This document shows, piece by piece, positions 17,758 through 25,904 of a stretch of 39,210 nucleotides of DNA (its first letter is position 1; every line of letters begins with the position of its first letter). Source of the stretch: Bacteroidota bacterium (GTDB lineage Bacteria > Bacteroidota > Bacteroidia > Chitinophagales > Chitinophagaceae); the NCBI GenBank assembly GCA_024640225.1, contig JAHEFK010000021.1, positions 1-39,210 on the forward strand. The letters run 5' to 3'. The position numbers were made by a program, and so were the translations under genes. Under the pieces are notes generated by a model. It was given only the letters and a program-made list of their open reading frames with translations, had not been told where the DNA came from and searched no databases.

Positions 17758-19406
17758 ATTTGTAGAACACTTGCTGGAACACCCGTTCCTTGGTAATGGA
17801 TACCCAAGTAGTGGCTTGTTTGTATAAGCTCTTTTGTTGCACAATAGCGCTGCCAATCGAAATGTATGGTTGCAATAAAATAGCGGCCTTGATGAATATT
17901 GTATTGATGTTCTTCTAGCAATTTATTTTTTTCTTTCTTGTCTAATTCCTCTAAAATAAAAGCTTTTGGTTTTACACTATGTTGTAAATAATAATCGATA
18001 GCGATAAATTCTTGAAGTACTATATCTTCCGGATAGGTTTTCAAGCAATAGGCTCGTAAGGCTTCGTATTGTTGCGTTAGCGTAAAATGAATGGGTCCGT
18101 ATGTTTCAATGAAATAGGAGCCTAAGCCACACAAAAAATCGAAAATGCTATATTGCTGGTGCACATACGTAAGCGTATGTATGGCTCTTTTTTTGTTCCA
18201 GTATAGTTCTAAAACATGCTCTAAATGGGTTATGGATGTTAAGGCTTCAGCGCTTAAAAAATTACTTTTTATTAATTGATAGGGCGGCGCGGGATCAAAT
18301 TCGTATCCATATTGCTCATAGCGTTCTCTAATGGGTGTGCCTTTAAGAAATTTTAAAAAGCCTAATTGAAGCTCGGGCGGATACAAATTGAAAACTTCCT
18401 CAAAACTGTATTTGATGTCCTGAATATAATCGAGTGGTAAGCCTACTATTAAATCCAAGTGCATTTCAATTTTATCTTGTAATTGTCTAATAACGCCAGC
18501 GGTTTTATCAAAATTCTGTTTTCTTTTCACTTCTAAGTTGGCCTGTTGATTTACGGTTTGAATACCAATCTCGAAACGAAATAAACCTTTTGGTACTTGT
18601 TCGTTGATGAAGGCAATAATATCGGGGTGTACGATATCGGCAGTAATTTCAAATTGAAATACGTTTTGGGGTTGATAGTGTTCTAGAATGAATTTAAAAA
18701 TTTCAATGGTGAAATCTTTTTTTACATTGAAGGTTCTATCCAAGAACTTAATTACCCGTCCTCGTTGCATTAAATACAATAATTGCTGCTTAATGGTTTC
18801 TGTAGGAAGGTAGCGCACCTTGTTGTCGAGGCTTGCTAAACAAAATTCACATTTATAGGGGCAGCCTCTTGATGTTTCTATATAAGCAACTTTATTATAC
18901 AAGTCACTGTCTTGATCATAAATATACGGGTTGCGATGTTCGTATTCTAGTAACGAAAAATCAACTTTTTGTGGATTATAAAAAATGGCATGATTTGCAT
19001 CTTTCCATACCAAATTGGGTACTTCATTAACGCTTGGATAGTTTTTAATAAATGTCGAAAATGGAACTTCTCCTTCCCCAGTAATGATATAATCAATATA
19101 GGGCAAAGCAATGATATCTTGAAACTCGTAACTTACTTCTGGGCCGCCCAGTAAAATTTTACAAGTAGGATTAAGCTGTTTTATTTTTTCGGCAACCACT
19201 AAGGTCTGTGTTATATTCCATATATAACAACTAAGTGCAACAAGCTCGTAGCGCGCCATGTATTCTGCAATATCGTCTGCTTGCTCTTTTATTGTAAACT
19301 CCTTCCAGTCAATATCTGCATGCTCTTTATTTAAGTCATACAATAGACGAATGGCTAAGTTTAAGTGGATGTATTTTGCGTTCAGCGTTGTAAGTAAAAT
19401 TTTCAT
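17745..19406 (-). CDS. B12-binding radical-SAM protein with DUF4080-like C-terminus
   Basis: 553 residues from the ATG at 19404-19406, chosen because it starts MKILLTTLNAKYIHLNLAI, a typical B12-binding-domain opening; a start eight codons earlier would overlap the upstream gene. N-terminal cobalamin-binding Rossmann domain (about 1-130, with LLGGPEVS) is followed by a radical-SAM barrel with RGCPYKCEFC (Cys182, Cys186, Cys189) for the 4Fe-4S cluster, then a C-terminal domain of the DUF4080 kind. Such enzymes use S-adenosylmethionine radicals, often for methylation or ring rearrangement. The substrate here is unknown and the neighbours give no clue. It lies 10 bases after the ABC-F gene, so the two are probably co-transcribed. 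Confidence 0.85.
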   Translation of the reverse strand: MKILLTTLNAKYIHLNLAIRLLYDLNKEHADIDWKEFTIKEQADDIAEYMARYELVALSCYIWNITQTLVVAEKIKQLNPTCKILLGGPEVSYEFQDIIALPYIDYIITGEGEVPFSTFIKNYPSVNEVPNLVWKDANHAIFYNPQKVDFSLLEYEHRNPYIYDQDSDLYNKVAYIETSRGCPYKCEFCLASLDNKVRYLPTETIKQQLLYLMQRGRVIKFLDRTFNVKKDFTIEIFKFILEHYQPQNVFQFEITADIVHPDIIAFINEQVPKGLFRFEIGIQTVNQQANLEVKRKQNFDKTAGVIRQLQDKIEMHLDLIVGLPLDYIQDIKYSFEEVFNLYPPELQLGFLKFLKGTPIRERYEQYGYEFDPAPPYQLIKSNFLSAEALTSITHLEHVLELYWNKKRAIHTLTYVHQQYSIFDFLCGLGSYFIETYGPIHFTLTQQYEALRAYCLKTYPEDIVLQEFIAIDYYLQHSVKPKAFILEELDKKEKNKLLEEHQYNIHQGRYFIATIHFDWQRYCATKELIQTSHYLGIHYQGTGVPASVLQIKRG

Positions 19407-19416
19407 ACAGGGCTGC

Positions 19417-21327
19417 TTAAATTCGTTCACTTAATTCTAACCACTTCATTTCTTTTTCCTCCAAAACTTTTCCAATTTCTAAAATTCGATTACTTGCTTT
19501 TTGTAATGCTTCGTAATCCATTAATGTGCTTAATTGATTGGTAAGTGCTATTTTTTCATCCTCTAATTGGGCTATGTCTTTTTCTAAATTTTCGTAAAGT
19601 CGTTGTTCGTTATAGCTTAGTTTTTTCTTTTCTTTTTTTAAGGGCTCTTCAATAGTACTTGGTATAGGATCGATGACTTTTGACGAATCATTAGTCATGA
19701 GTGTTGTATTAATACTTGTTTTTTGTTGTGTTTGTTTTTCTTTCAAGTGAATGCGATAGCTAGTATAATTTCCAGGGAAATCATTAACAACCCCTTCGCC
19801 TTCAAAAACAAATAAATGATCTACTAGTTTATCCATAAAATAGCGATCGTGACTAACCAATAATAAACATCCTTGATAGTCCATTAAGAAATTTTCAAGC
19901 ACATTTAAAGTTGCCAAATCTAAATCATTCGTCGGTTCGTCTAAGATTAGAAAATTAGGATTTTTAAATAGTACCGCTAATAATTGAAGGCGTTTTTTTT
20001 CGCCTCCACTTAGTTTTGAAATATAGGTATATTGTTGATCTGGACTAAATAAGAAGAGTTGCAAAAATTGAGCAGCGCTTAAGGAGCCCCCTTTAGCTAA
20101 AGGAAAGTTCTCAGCTATATTTTTCACATATTCTATCACACGCATGTCTTCTTTTATTTCCAAACCTTGTTGCGAGAAGTTTCCAAATACAATGGTTTCT
20201 CCAATATTTATTTTGCCACTATCTGCAGATTCTAAATTTTGAAGCATTTGTAGAAAGGTCGATTTGCCGGTCCCGTTTTGTCCAACAATGCCCACTCGTT
20301 CGCCTCTTTTGAACGTATAATCAAAGCCGGTCAGAATTTTCTTTTCGCCAAAACTTTTATATACCTTTTTAAATTCAGCCACTTTGCCTCCAAGTCTGCT
20401 CATTTTCATTTCTAGCTGCACTTTTTCGTCTATAATTTTTTGTTTAGCCTTTGCTTCAACTTCATAAAAATTATCTTCTCTGCTTTTAGATTTTGTGGTG
20501 CGTGCTTTGGGTTGTTTACGCATCCATTCCAGCTCTTTCCGATACGTATTTTTGGCTTTGTCGATGCTTGCAGCTTGATTTTCGATACGCGCAGCTTTCT
20601 TTTCTATATAGTTTTCGTAATCTCCTTTATAAACGAATAACTCCGATTCGTCTAATTCCCATATCTCCTCACAAACGGCATCTAAAAAATAACGATCATG
20701 AGATACCAGTAAAAGAGTAACTTTTTCTTGGTTTAAATAATGTTCTAACCATTCAATCATTTCAACGTCTAAATGATTCGTAGGTTCGTCCATGATGAGC
20801 AATACATGTTTATGTTCAAAGCCGATATTAATAAGTGTTTGTGCAAGCGCTACGCGTTTGCGTTGGCCACCCGATAAAGTGCTTACCAATTGATCGTAAT
20901 TATGAATCCTTAATTTGCCAAGTATTTGTTTCACTTTGGTGTCAAAGTCCCAAGCATTTAATTCATCCATTTTTTCAATGGCGTTACTAATCGCATCTGC
21001 ATCTTCTGCCTCGCAAGCCAGTTCATATGCTTTAATAATTTCAATGCTAGGGTGATTGAAATTAAATATATTATCAATGACGGATTTTGATTCGTCAAAT
21101 ACAGGTTCTTGTTCAAATAGCGCAATGCTAACATCTTTATGTATCCAAACCGTGCCGCTATCCGCATGTTCTTTAGCAGCTAGTATTTTTAAAAGGGTAG
21201 ATTTACCACTTCCATTTTTGGCAATAAAAGCTATTTTATCCCCTTCGCTAATATGAAATGAAATTTGCTTAAATAATGGCTTTGTACCATAAGATTTACT
21301 TAAGTTTTCGACTGAAACGTAATGCAT
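19417..21327 (-). CDS. ABC-F family ATPase (Uup/EttA type)
   Basis: Cytoplasmic twin-ATPase without membrane helices. The family acts on ribosomes (translation factors, some antibiotic protection) or, for Uup, in DNA and ribosome maintenance. 636 residues from the ATG at 21325-21327 (an in-frame TTG lies nine bases before). Two nucleotide-binding domains: Walker A AKNGSGKST near 36-44 with signature LSGGQRKRVALAQ, and Walker A GQNGTGKST with signature LSGGEKKRLQLLA. A charged linker sits between the domains. The C-terminal ~80 residues form a coiled coil (NEQRLYENLEKDIAQLEDEK...), a Uup feature. The first P-loop begins with Ala instead of Gly. No resistance gene context, so a housekeeping role is more likely. 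Confidence 0.9.
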   Translation of the reverse strand: MHYVSVENLSKSYGTKPLFKQISFHISEGDKIAFIAKNGSGKSTLLKILAAKEHADSGTVWIHKDVSIALFEQEPVFDESKSVIDNIFNFNHPSIEIIKAYELACEAEDADAISNAIEKMDELNAWDFDTKVKQILGKLRIHNYDQLVSTLSGGQRKRVALAQTLINIGFEHKHVLLIMDEPTNHLDVEMIEWLEHYLNQEKVTLLLVSHDRYFLDAVCEEIWELDESELFVYKGDYENYIEKKAARIENQAASIDKAKNTYRKELEWMRKQPKARTTKSKSREDNFYEVEAKAKQKIIDEKVQLEMKMSRLGGKVAEFKKVYKSFGEKKILTGFDYTFKRGERVGIVGQNGTGKSTFLQMLQNLESADSGKINIGETIVFGNFSQQGLEIKEDMRVIEYVKNIAENFPLAKGGSLSAAQFLQLFLFSPDQQYTYISKLSGGEKKRLQLLAVLFKNPNFLILDEPTNDLDLATLNVLENFLMDYQGCLLLVSHDRYFMDKLVDHLFVFEGEGVVNDFPGNYTSYRIHLKEKQTQQKTSINTTLMTNDSSKVIDPIPSTIEEPLKKEKKKLSYNEQRLYENLEKDIAQLEDEKIALTNQLSTLMDYEALQKASNRILEIGKVLEEKEMKWLELSERI

Positions 21328-21416
21328 AGGGTGCAAATCTACTATTATAAGTGTAAAGTATTGGTATGATTGGAAACAGATCGCAGATAATTATTTTAAA
21401 AAAAAGCACTAATTAT

Positions 21417-21447
21417 TTTGCAATTTTCATTTTCTTAACTACTTTTG
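21417..21447 (+). promoter_or_regulatory. Full Bacteroidota promoter for the tRNA cluster and tuf
   Basis: TTTG (21417-21420), 19 bases, then TACTTTTG (21440-21447). This fits the primary-sigma consensus of the phylum (TTTG-N19-21-TAnnTTTG) exactly, making it the best promoter in the window. The start would be near 21452, about 40 bases before tRNA-Thr. Confidence 0.85.
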
Positions 21448-21489
21448 CAGTCCAAAATTGAATTAAGAGTTCTTTTAAATAGGTGATTA

Positions 21490-21562
21490 GCCACTTTAGC
21501 TCAGATGGTAGAGCAACTGATTTGTAATCAGTAGGTCGCTGGTTCGATTCCGGCAAGTGGCT
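21490..21562 (+). tRNA. tRNA-Thr(UGU)
   Basis: Acceptor GCCACTT pairs with AAGTGGC; anticodon loop TTTGTAA on stem ACTGA/TCAGT gives anticodon TGT; T-loop TTCGATT. Complete cloverleaf, 73 nt, no CCA encoded. Confidence 0.97.
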
Positions 21563-21577
21563 CGTTTTAAGTTTCTT

Positions 21578-21605
21578 AAATTCACACTTTTGGGTGTGAA
21601 TTTTT
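21578..21605 (+). terminator. Hairpin plus T-run between tRNA-Thr and tRNA-Tyr
   Basis: AAATTCACAC-TTTTGG-GTGTGAATTT, perfect 10-bp stem, followed by more T. Looks like a terminator or attenuator, though tRNA genes continue downstream. Confidence 0.6.
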
Positions 21606-21621
21606 GACTTTTTACAAGGCT

Positions 21622-21705
21622 GGGCACATTCCACAAGCGGCCAACGTGAGCAGACTGTAAATCTGCCGTCTTTCGACTTCGGAGGTTCGAATCCTCCTGT
21701 GCCCA
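21622..21705 (+). tRNA. tRNA-Tyr(GUA)
   Basis: Acceptor GGGCACA pairs with TGTGCCC; anticodon loop CTGTAAA on stem CAGA/TCTG gives GTA; a long variable arm (class II) is present as expected for bacterial tRNA-Tyr; 84 nt; discriminator A. Confidence 0.97.
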
Positions 21706-21706
21706 C

Positions 21707-21765
21707 AAAATTGCTGAATTGGGAAGCAGCAATTTTCCAACATTTAAATTTTAAATGTTGTTTTT
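21707..21765 (+). terminator. Two tandem hairpins between tRNA-Tyr and tRNA-Gly
   Basis: AAAATTGCTG...CAGCAATTTT (21707-21736, 10-bp arms) and CAACATTTAA-ATT-TTAAATGTTG (21738-21760) followed by TTTTT. The second has terminator form. They may instead be processing signals. Confidence 0.55.
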
Positions 21766-21770
21766 AAATT

Positions 21771-21843
21771 GCGGGAGTAGCTCAGTTGGTAGAGCGACAG
21801 CCTTCCAAGCTGTAGGTCGCGGGTTCGAGCCTCGTCTCCCGCT
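21771..21843 (+). tRNA. tRNA-Gly(UCC)
   Basis: Acceptor GCGGGAG pairs with CTCCCGC; anticodon loop CTTCCAA on stem ACAGC/GCTGT gives TCC; 73 nt; T-loop TTCGAGC. Confidence 0.97.
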
Positions 21844-21855
21844 CACGATTTGATT

Positions 21856-21887
21856 TTTCGGCTCACTCTTAGGGTGCTATGCCGAAA
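21856..21887 (+). other. Hairpin between tRNA-Gly and tRNA-Thr
   Basis: TTTCGGC pairs with GCCGAAA; within it CACTC pairs with GGGTG around TTA (one G-T pair). A bulged stem of unknown role, probably for transcript processing or attenuation. Confidence 0.45.
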
Positions 21888-21919
21888 TTTTGAGCGTACT
21901 AGAAGTTCTTCACATAGCA

Positions 21920-21991
<72 letters not shown>

Positions 21992-22100
21992 CACTAAGCA
22001 CACAATTGGCAACTGTGTACTATTAAAATTGGAATCAGTGCCGCAAGGCAGATTTATAAATTGTAAACATTTTTAAAATAATCTCTTAAAAACAAATAAC

Positions 22101-23288
22101 ATGGCAAAAGAGACCTTCAAGAGGGAGAAACCTCACGTAAACATCGGTACCATCGGACACGTAGACCATGGTAAAACAACTTTAACTGCAGCAATCACCA
22201 CTATTTTGTCAAACAAAGGTTTGGCAGAAAAAAGAGGTTATGATGAGATTGATGCCGCTCCAGAAGAAAAAGAGCGTGGTATTACTATCAATACTGCACA
22301 CGTAGAGTATGAAACTGCTGGCCGTCACTACGCACACGTAGATTGCCCAGGTCACGCTGACTATGTAAAAAACATGATTACTGGTGCTGCTCAAATGGAC
22401 GGTGCTATTCTTGTAGTTGCTTCTACAGATGGTCCTATGCCACAAACAAGAGAGCACATCTTACTTGCTAAACAAGTAGGTGTACCTAAAATCGTTGTAT
22501 TCATGAACAAAGTTGATCTTGTTGATGATATGGAGATTTTAGAATTAGTTGAAATGGAAATTCGTGAGTTGTTAACTAAAAATGGTTTTGACGGTGATAA
22601 CACCCCAATCATTAAAGGTTCTGCAACTGGCGCTTTAGCTGGCGACGCACAATGGGTTGCTGCTATCGATGAGTTAATGGATGCAGTTGATGCTTACATT
22701 CCATTACCTCCACGTCCAGTAGATCAACCATTCTTGATGTCTGTTGAGGACGTATTTACGATCACTGGTCGTGGTACTGTTGCTACAGGTCGTATCGAGC
22801 GCGGTGTGATTAAAGTAGGTGATAACGTAGAAATCATTGGTTTCAACGAAGAGCCTTTAACTTCTACTTGTACAGGTGTTGAGATGTTCAAAAAATTATT
22901 GGACAGAGGTGAAGCTGGTGATAACGCTGGTATCTTATTACGTGGTATTGAGAAAACTCAAATCCGTCGTGGTATGGTTATCTGCGCTCCAAAATCAATC
23001 ACTCCACACACTGAATTTAAAGGTGAAGTTTACGTATTAAGTAAAGATGAAGGTGGACGTCACACTCCATTCTTTAATAAATACCGCCCTCAGTTCTACT
23101 TCCGTACTACGGACGTAACTGGAGAGTGTATGTTACCTGCAGGTGTAGAAATGGTTATGCCTGGTGATAATGTGAACTTATCTGTAAAATTAATCGCTCC
23201 AATTGCGATGGATAAAGGTCTTAAATTCGCGATTCGTGAAGGTGGCCGTACAGTAGGTGCTGGTCAAGTAACAGAGATCATCAAATAA
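22101..23288 (+). CDS. tuf: Translation elongation factor Tu
   Basis: GTPase that brings aminoacyl-tRNA to the ribosomal A site. 395 residues, full length. G1 GHVDHGKT (19-26), G3 [13 protein letters not shown]4 NKVD and the barrel domains with [13 protein letters not shown] and a C-terminal [15 protein letters not shown] are all present. It follows four tRNA genes, an arrangement typical of bacterial tuf loci, and is probably read from the promoter at 21417. Base use differs from neighbours: it has more C-ending and GGT/CGT codons, as expected for a very highly expressed gene. A strong terminator follows at once. Confidence 0.99.
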   Translation: MAKETFKREKPHVNIGTIGHVDHGKTTLTAAITTILSNKGLAEKRGYDEIDAAPEEKERGITINTAHVEYETAGRHYAHVDCPGHADYVKNMITGAAQMDGAILVVASTDGPMPQTREHILLAKQVGVPKIVVFMNKVDLVDDMEILELVEMEIRELLTKNGFDGDNTPIIKGSATGALAGDAQWVAAIDELMDAVDAYIPLPPRPVDQPFLMSVEDVFTITGRGTVATGRIERGVIKVGDNVEIIGFNEEPLTSTCTGVEMFKKLLDRGEAGDNAGILLRGIEKTQIRRGMVICAPKSITPHTEFKGEVYVLSKDEGGRHTPFFNKYRPQFYFRTTDVTGECMLPAGVEMVMPGDNVNLSVKLIAPIAMDKGLKFAIREGGRTVGAGQVTEIIK

Positions 23289-23295
23289 ATTCCTG

Positions 23296-23327
23296 AATGC
23301 ATGAGTTATTCGTAACTCATGCATTTT
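23296..23327 (+). terminator. Terminator after tuf
   Basis: AATGCATGAGTTA-TTCG-TAACTCATGCATT then TT: a perfect 13-bp stem with a TTCG loop, 7 bases after the tuf stop. Separates tRNA/tuf from the tRNA-Trp-secE-nusG unit. Confidence 0.88.
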
Positions 23328-23366
23328 CAATAAAATAGAAATTCATTAGTGGTTTGATTTTCAAAT

Positions 23367-23374
23367 TACTTTTG
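23367..23374 (+). promoter_or_regulatory. -7 promoter box for tRNA-Trp-secE-nusG
   Basis: TACTTTTG matches TAnnTTTG, 16 bases before tRNA-Trp and just after the tuf terminator. A TTTG at 23353 is only 10 bases upstream, too close for a -33 box. Confidence 0.5.
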
Positions 23375-23390
23375 AATTTTTATTTTTCTT

Positions 23391-23461
23391 ACGGGAATAG
23401 TTCAACGGTAGAATAGAGGTCTCCAAAACCTTTGATCGTGGTTCGAATCCGCGTTCCCGTG
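23391..23461 (+). tRNA. tRNA-Trp(CCA)
   Basis: Acceptor ACGGGAA pairs with TTCCCGT; anticodon loop CTCCAAA gives CCA; T-loop TTCGAAT; discriminator G; 71 nt. Its place between tuf and secE is conserved in many bacteria. Confidence 0.97.
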
Positions 23462-23528
23462 CATTTACAATTTGTATTTCTTTTTTTTGTACATTTACAA
23501 GCAATTGAAATAATTAAAAAACAGTATC

Positions 23529-23726
23529 ATGAGTAAATTTGGAAACTATATACAAGCTGCCTACGATGAGTTGGTTCATAAAGTAAACTGGCCTACTTGG
23601 TCTGAATTACAACAAACTACGTTGATTGTATTAGCTGCTTTAGCTTTGATTACCGTATTGATTCTAGGAATGGATGTAAGCTCTGATGTAGTTTTACGAT
23701 TCATTTATAACTTATTAGGTAAATAA
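23529..23726 (+). CDS. secE: Preprotein translocase subunit SecE
   Basis: Small essential subunit clamping SecY in the inner-membrane Sec channel. 65 residues, the short single-helix form. An amphipathic N-terminal helix with HKVNWPTWSELQQTT (the SecE signature KVxWPTW) is followed by one membrane helix (about 35-55). Lies between tRNA-Trp and nusG, 11 bases before nusG, the classical order. Confidence 0.96.
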   Translation: MSKFGNYIQAAYDELVHKVNWPTWSELQQTTLIVLAALALITVLILGMDVSSDVVLRFIYNLLGK

Positions 23727-23737
23727 AATTTAACACA

Positions 23738-24301
23738 ATGAGTGAAATGGTAGAAAACCAAGATACCAAGTGGTACGTGCTACGTGTGGTGAGTGGTAAA
23801 GAAAAGAAAGTAAAAGAATACTTAGATAAAGAAATTCGTTTAAGTGGATGGAGTGCTATTATTCTTCAAGTATTTTGCCCAGTAGAAAAAATATTTAAAG
23901 TAGTAGGTGGTAAAAAAGCACTTCGCGAAAAAATTCAATATCCTGGATACTTAATGTTGGAAGCATCTGGCGGAAAGCTTAAAGACGATATCATCCAAAC
24001 AATCAAAAATATTACAGGCGTTATTCACTTCTTAGGTAAAGAAAATCCAATTGCTTTACGCAAACAAGAAGTAAGTAAAATGTTTGGTAAATTAGATGAA
24101 GTAAGTGAAAATGGTATAGGATTCTCTGAACCGTTTATTGTAGGAGAAACAGTTAAAATTATTGATGGACCATTTAATGAATTTAATGGTACTATTGAAG
24201 AGGTTCAGGAAGAAAAGAAAAAATTAAAAGTAGTTGTGAAAATTTTTGGAAGAGCTACTCCAGTAGAATTAAATTATATGCAAGTAGAGAAAATTGCTTA
24301 A
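23738..24301 (+). CDS. nusG: Transcription termination/antitermination factor NusG
   Basis: Binds RNA polymerase and couples transcription to translation and Rho. 187 residues. NGN domain (about 10-120) with KWYVLRVVSGKEKKVKEYL and a YPGYLML segment, then a KOW domain (about 130-187) with GETVKIIDGPFNEFNGTIEEV. Length is normal. The usual next gene in bacteria, rplK, is not here; a strong terminator follows 15 bases after the stop. Confidence 0.97.
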   Translation: MSEMVENQDTKWYVLRVVSGKEKKVKEYLDKEIRLSGWSAIILQVFCPVEKIFKVVGGKKALREKIQYPGYLMLEASGGKLKDDIIQTIKNITGVIHFLGKENPIALRKQEVSKMFGKLDEVSENGIGFSEPFIVGETVKIIDGPFNEFNGTIEEVQEEKKKLKVVVKIFGRATPVELNYMQVEKIA

Positions 24302-24315
24302 TAATAATAACAAAT

Positions 24316-24348
24316 AAAAAGGGCTTCAACATCGTTGAAGCCCTTTTT
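24316..24348. terminator. Terminator after nusG
   Basis: AAAAAGGGCTTCAAC-ATC-GTTGAAGCCCTTTTT, a perfect 15-bp stem with a 3-base loop and A/T tracts on both sides. It also serves the convergent porT gene ending at 24366. Confidence 0.92.
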
Positions 24349-24365
24349 GTATGATGTAATTTATA

Positions 24366-25070
24366 TTATCCTTGTAAGTGTATGCTAATTACAATGCTGC
24401 GCGTGTTTAGCTGGTCTATGGCATTGGTGAGTGGTATGTTTTTATCTTTGTATATCTGATTCATTAAGCCTTGACTTAATTTGATTTCAGGAGCAAATAT
24501 AAAATTAGGGTTATAAAATTCAAAACCCATGCCAAACTCATAGCCCAAATCATTTGGTTTTACTTTAATGTATTCGTCATTTCTTTTTGATCGCGCATTA
24601 GCAGCCATATCATAATCATATTTGGCGCCTAATAATACATAGAATCTAAAATTGCGAATACGCTCACTTTTAAATTTTAATTGTAAGGGGATGTGAACGT
24701 AAATAGATTCAATTGATTTTGTTACAATCGTATCATAACCAATTTTATTAAAATCTAATCGCTTTTCAGAAAAACTCAAAGAAGGTACTAATCGTAAATC
24801 AATAAATTTAGAAAGCTTTAGATTACCCATAAGTCCTAAATTAAACCCTGGAGACCATGAAGGTAAGATACGCATAAATGTATCTGTATTTACAAAGCTG
24901 GACGTATAGGATGCCTGATACGTAGCAAAATTCAAACCAAAGGTGAGCCCAAAATAATATTTCTTTTGATCATGATCGGGCAAGTTTAAAATAAATCGTT
25001 GCGCGCGAAGTTCTTGTTGACTTGCAACAAGTAGACAGCAAAGAATAATTATTTTTTTAACTAGAGCCAT
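24366..25070 (-). CDS. porT: Type IX secretion / gliding protein PorT (SprT)
   Basis: Outer-membrane eight-stranded beta-barrel of the OmpX-like class, required for type IX secretion and gliding. 234 residues with a signal peptide ending ELRAQ. The mature start RFILNLPDHDQKKYYFGLTF, where a Pro/Asp/Lys-rich turn precedes the first strand, resembles PorT. The rest is alternating strands (RNFRFYVLLGAKYDYDM, GYEFGMGFEFY) ending in VISIHLQG. A generic outer-membrane beta-barrel is the alternative, but the adjoining menG/ubiE supports PorT because the two are neighbours in several Bacteroidota. It lies 56 bases after menG on the same strand. Confidence 0.82.
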   Translation of the reverse strand: MALVKKIIILCCLLVASQQELRAQRFILNLPDHDQKKYYFGLTFGLNFATYQASYTSSFVNTDTFMRILPSWSPGFNLGLMGNLKLSKFIDLRLVPSLSFSEKRLDFNKIGYDTIVTKSIESIYVHIPLQLKFKSERIRNFRFYVLLGAKYDYDMAANARSKRNDEYIKVKPNDLGYEFGMGFEFYNPNFIFAPEIKLSQGLMNQIYKDKNIPLTNAIDQLNTRSIVISIHLQG

Positions 25071-25126
25071 TAGAGCGTTGAATCTTGATGGTGAATTTAC
25101 AACTAATTAACGTGATTTTAAAGCGA

Positions 25127-25876
25127 TTATTTTGTAGCGGTATACAAGGTCGTAATTCCGAAGCTTAATGGTTTTGCCTGCACTTCTTTAAAACCAGCCT
25201 CCTCTAGTATGGCACAGAAAGTTGCCCCCTCCGGAAATGCTTGCACGCTAGCCGGTAAATATGTATACGCCTTATTATCCTTAGATCCAAGTTTACCAAT
25301 GCCAGGCAAGATATACTTAAAATAAAATTGGTACAATTGTTTTATAGGCGTTTTTTGAGGATGCGAAAATTCTAGGATAGCTAAGCGACCACCTGATCTG
25401 AGAACGCGGTTCATTTCTTTTAGGCCAGCTTCTAAGTGCTCGAAATTTCGTACGCCATAGGCACACGTTACCGCATCGAAATAATTTTCTTGAAATTGAA
25501 TAGCCTCGCTATCTCCTAATAATAATTGTATTTGTTCCGTTTTTTTTACGGTCTCAATTTTTTTTCTACCAACAGCCAACATTTGTTCTGCAATGTCAAT
25601 TCCAATAATATGCTGTGGGTTTAGGGTAGCGGCTTGTAAGGCTAAGTCGGCAGTGCCGGTGGCTACATCTAAAATTCTTTGAGGATGACAAGACTGTATT
25701 GAAGCAATCGCTTTTTTACGCCAAATTTTATCGATGCCTACCGATAAAATACGGTTTAATAAATCATATTTTTTAGCAATGTTGTTAAACATGTCTGCTA
25801 CTTGATTTTTCTTGCTTAAATTTGAGCTCGCATCTGGAACTACAACTTTTCTATTTTGATTTGAATTAGGTTGCAT
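25127..25876 (-). CDS. ubiE: Demethylmenaquinone methyltransferase (MenG/UbiE)
   Basis: SAM-dependent C-methyltransferase that makes menaquinone from demethylmenaquinone; Bacteroidota lack ubiquinone, so the menaquinone role is expected. 249 residues from the ATG at 25874-25876. An extended start further upstream would read through engB on the other strand and is rejected. The motif VADMFNNIAKKYDLLNRILS (about 32-51), SAM-binding ILDVATGTADLAL, and CAYGVRNFEHLEAGLKEMNRVLRSGG identify the family. Its ATG lies 28 bases from the divergent engB start, with a -7 box only 6 bases upstream. Confidence 0.95.
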   Translation of the reverse strand: MQPNSNQNRKVVVPDASSNLSKKNQVADMFNNIAKKYDLLNRILSVGIDKIWRKKAIASIQSCHPQRILDVATGTADLALQAATLNPQHIIGIDIAEQMLAVGRKKIETVKKTEQIQLLLGDSEAIQFQENYFDAVTCAYGVRNFEHLEAGLKEMNRVLRSGGRLAILEFSHPQKTPIKQLYQFYFKYILPGIGKLGSKDNKAYTYLPASVQAFPEGATFCAILEEAGFKEVQAKPLSFGITTLYTATK

Positions 25877-25882
25877 GGTGTG

Positions 25883-25890
25883 CAAAAATA
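25883..25890 (-). promoter_or_regulatory. -7 promoter box for menG/ubiE
   Basis: On the minus strand TATTTTTG, followed by C, ending 6 bases before the ATG. A start a few bases on would give a leader of only 0-3 nt. No -33 box at the usual spacing. Confidence 0.45.
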
Positions 25891-25904
25891 AGCTACATTT
25901 ATCA

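Noticed and set aside
21413-21732. Two open frames on the minus strand across the tRNA genes, giving proteins with GFEPPKSKDG and RNRTSDLLITNQ
   Set aside because: They are antisense translations of tRNA-Thr and tRNA-Tyr, a well-known false protein type in databases.
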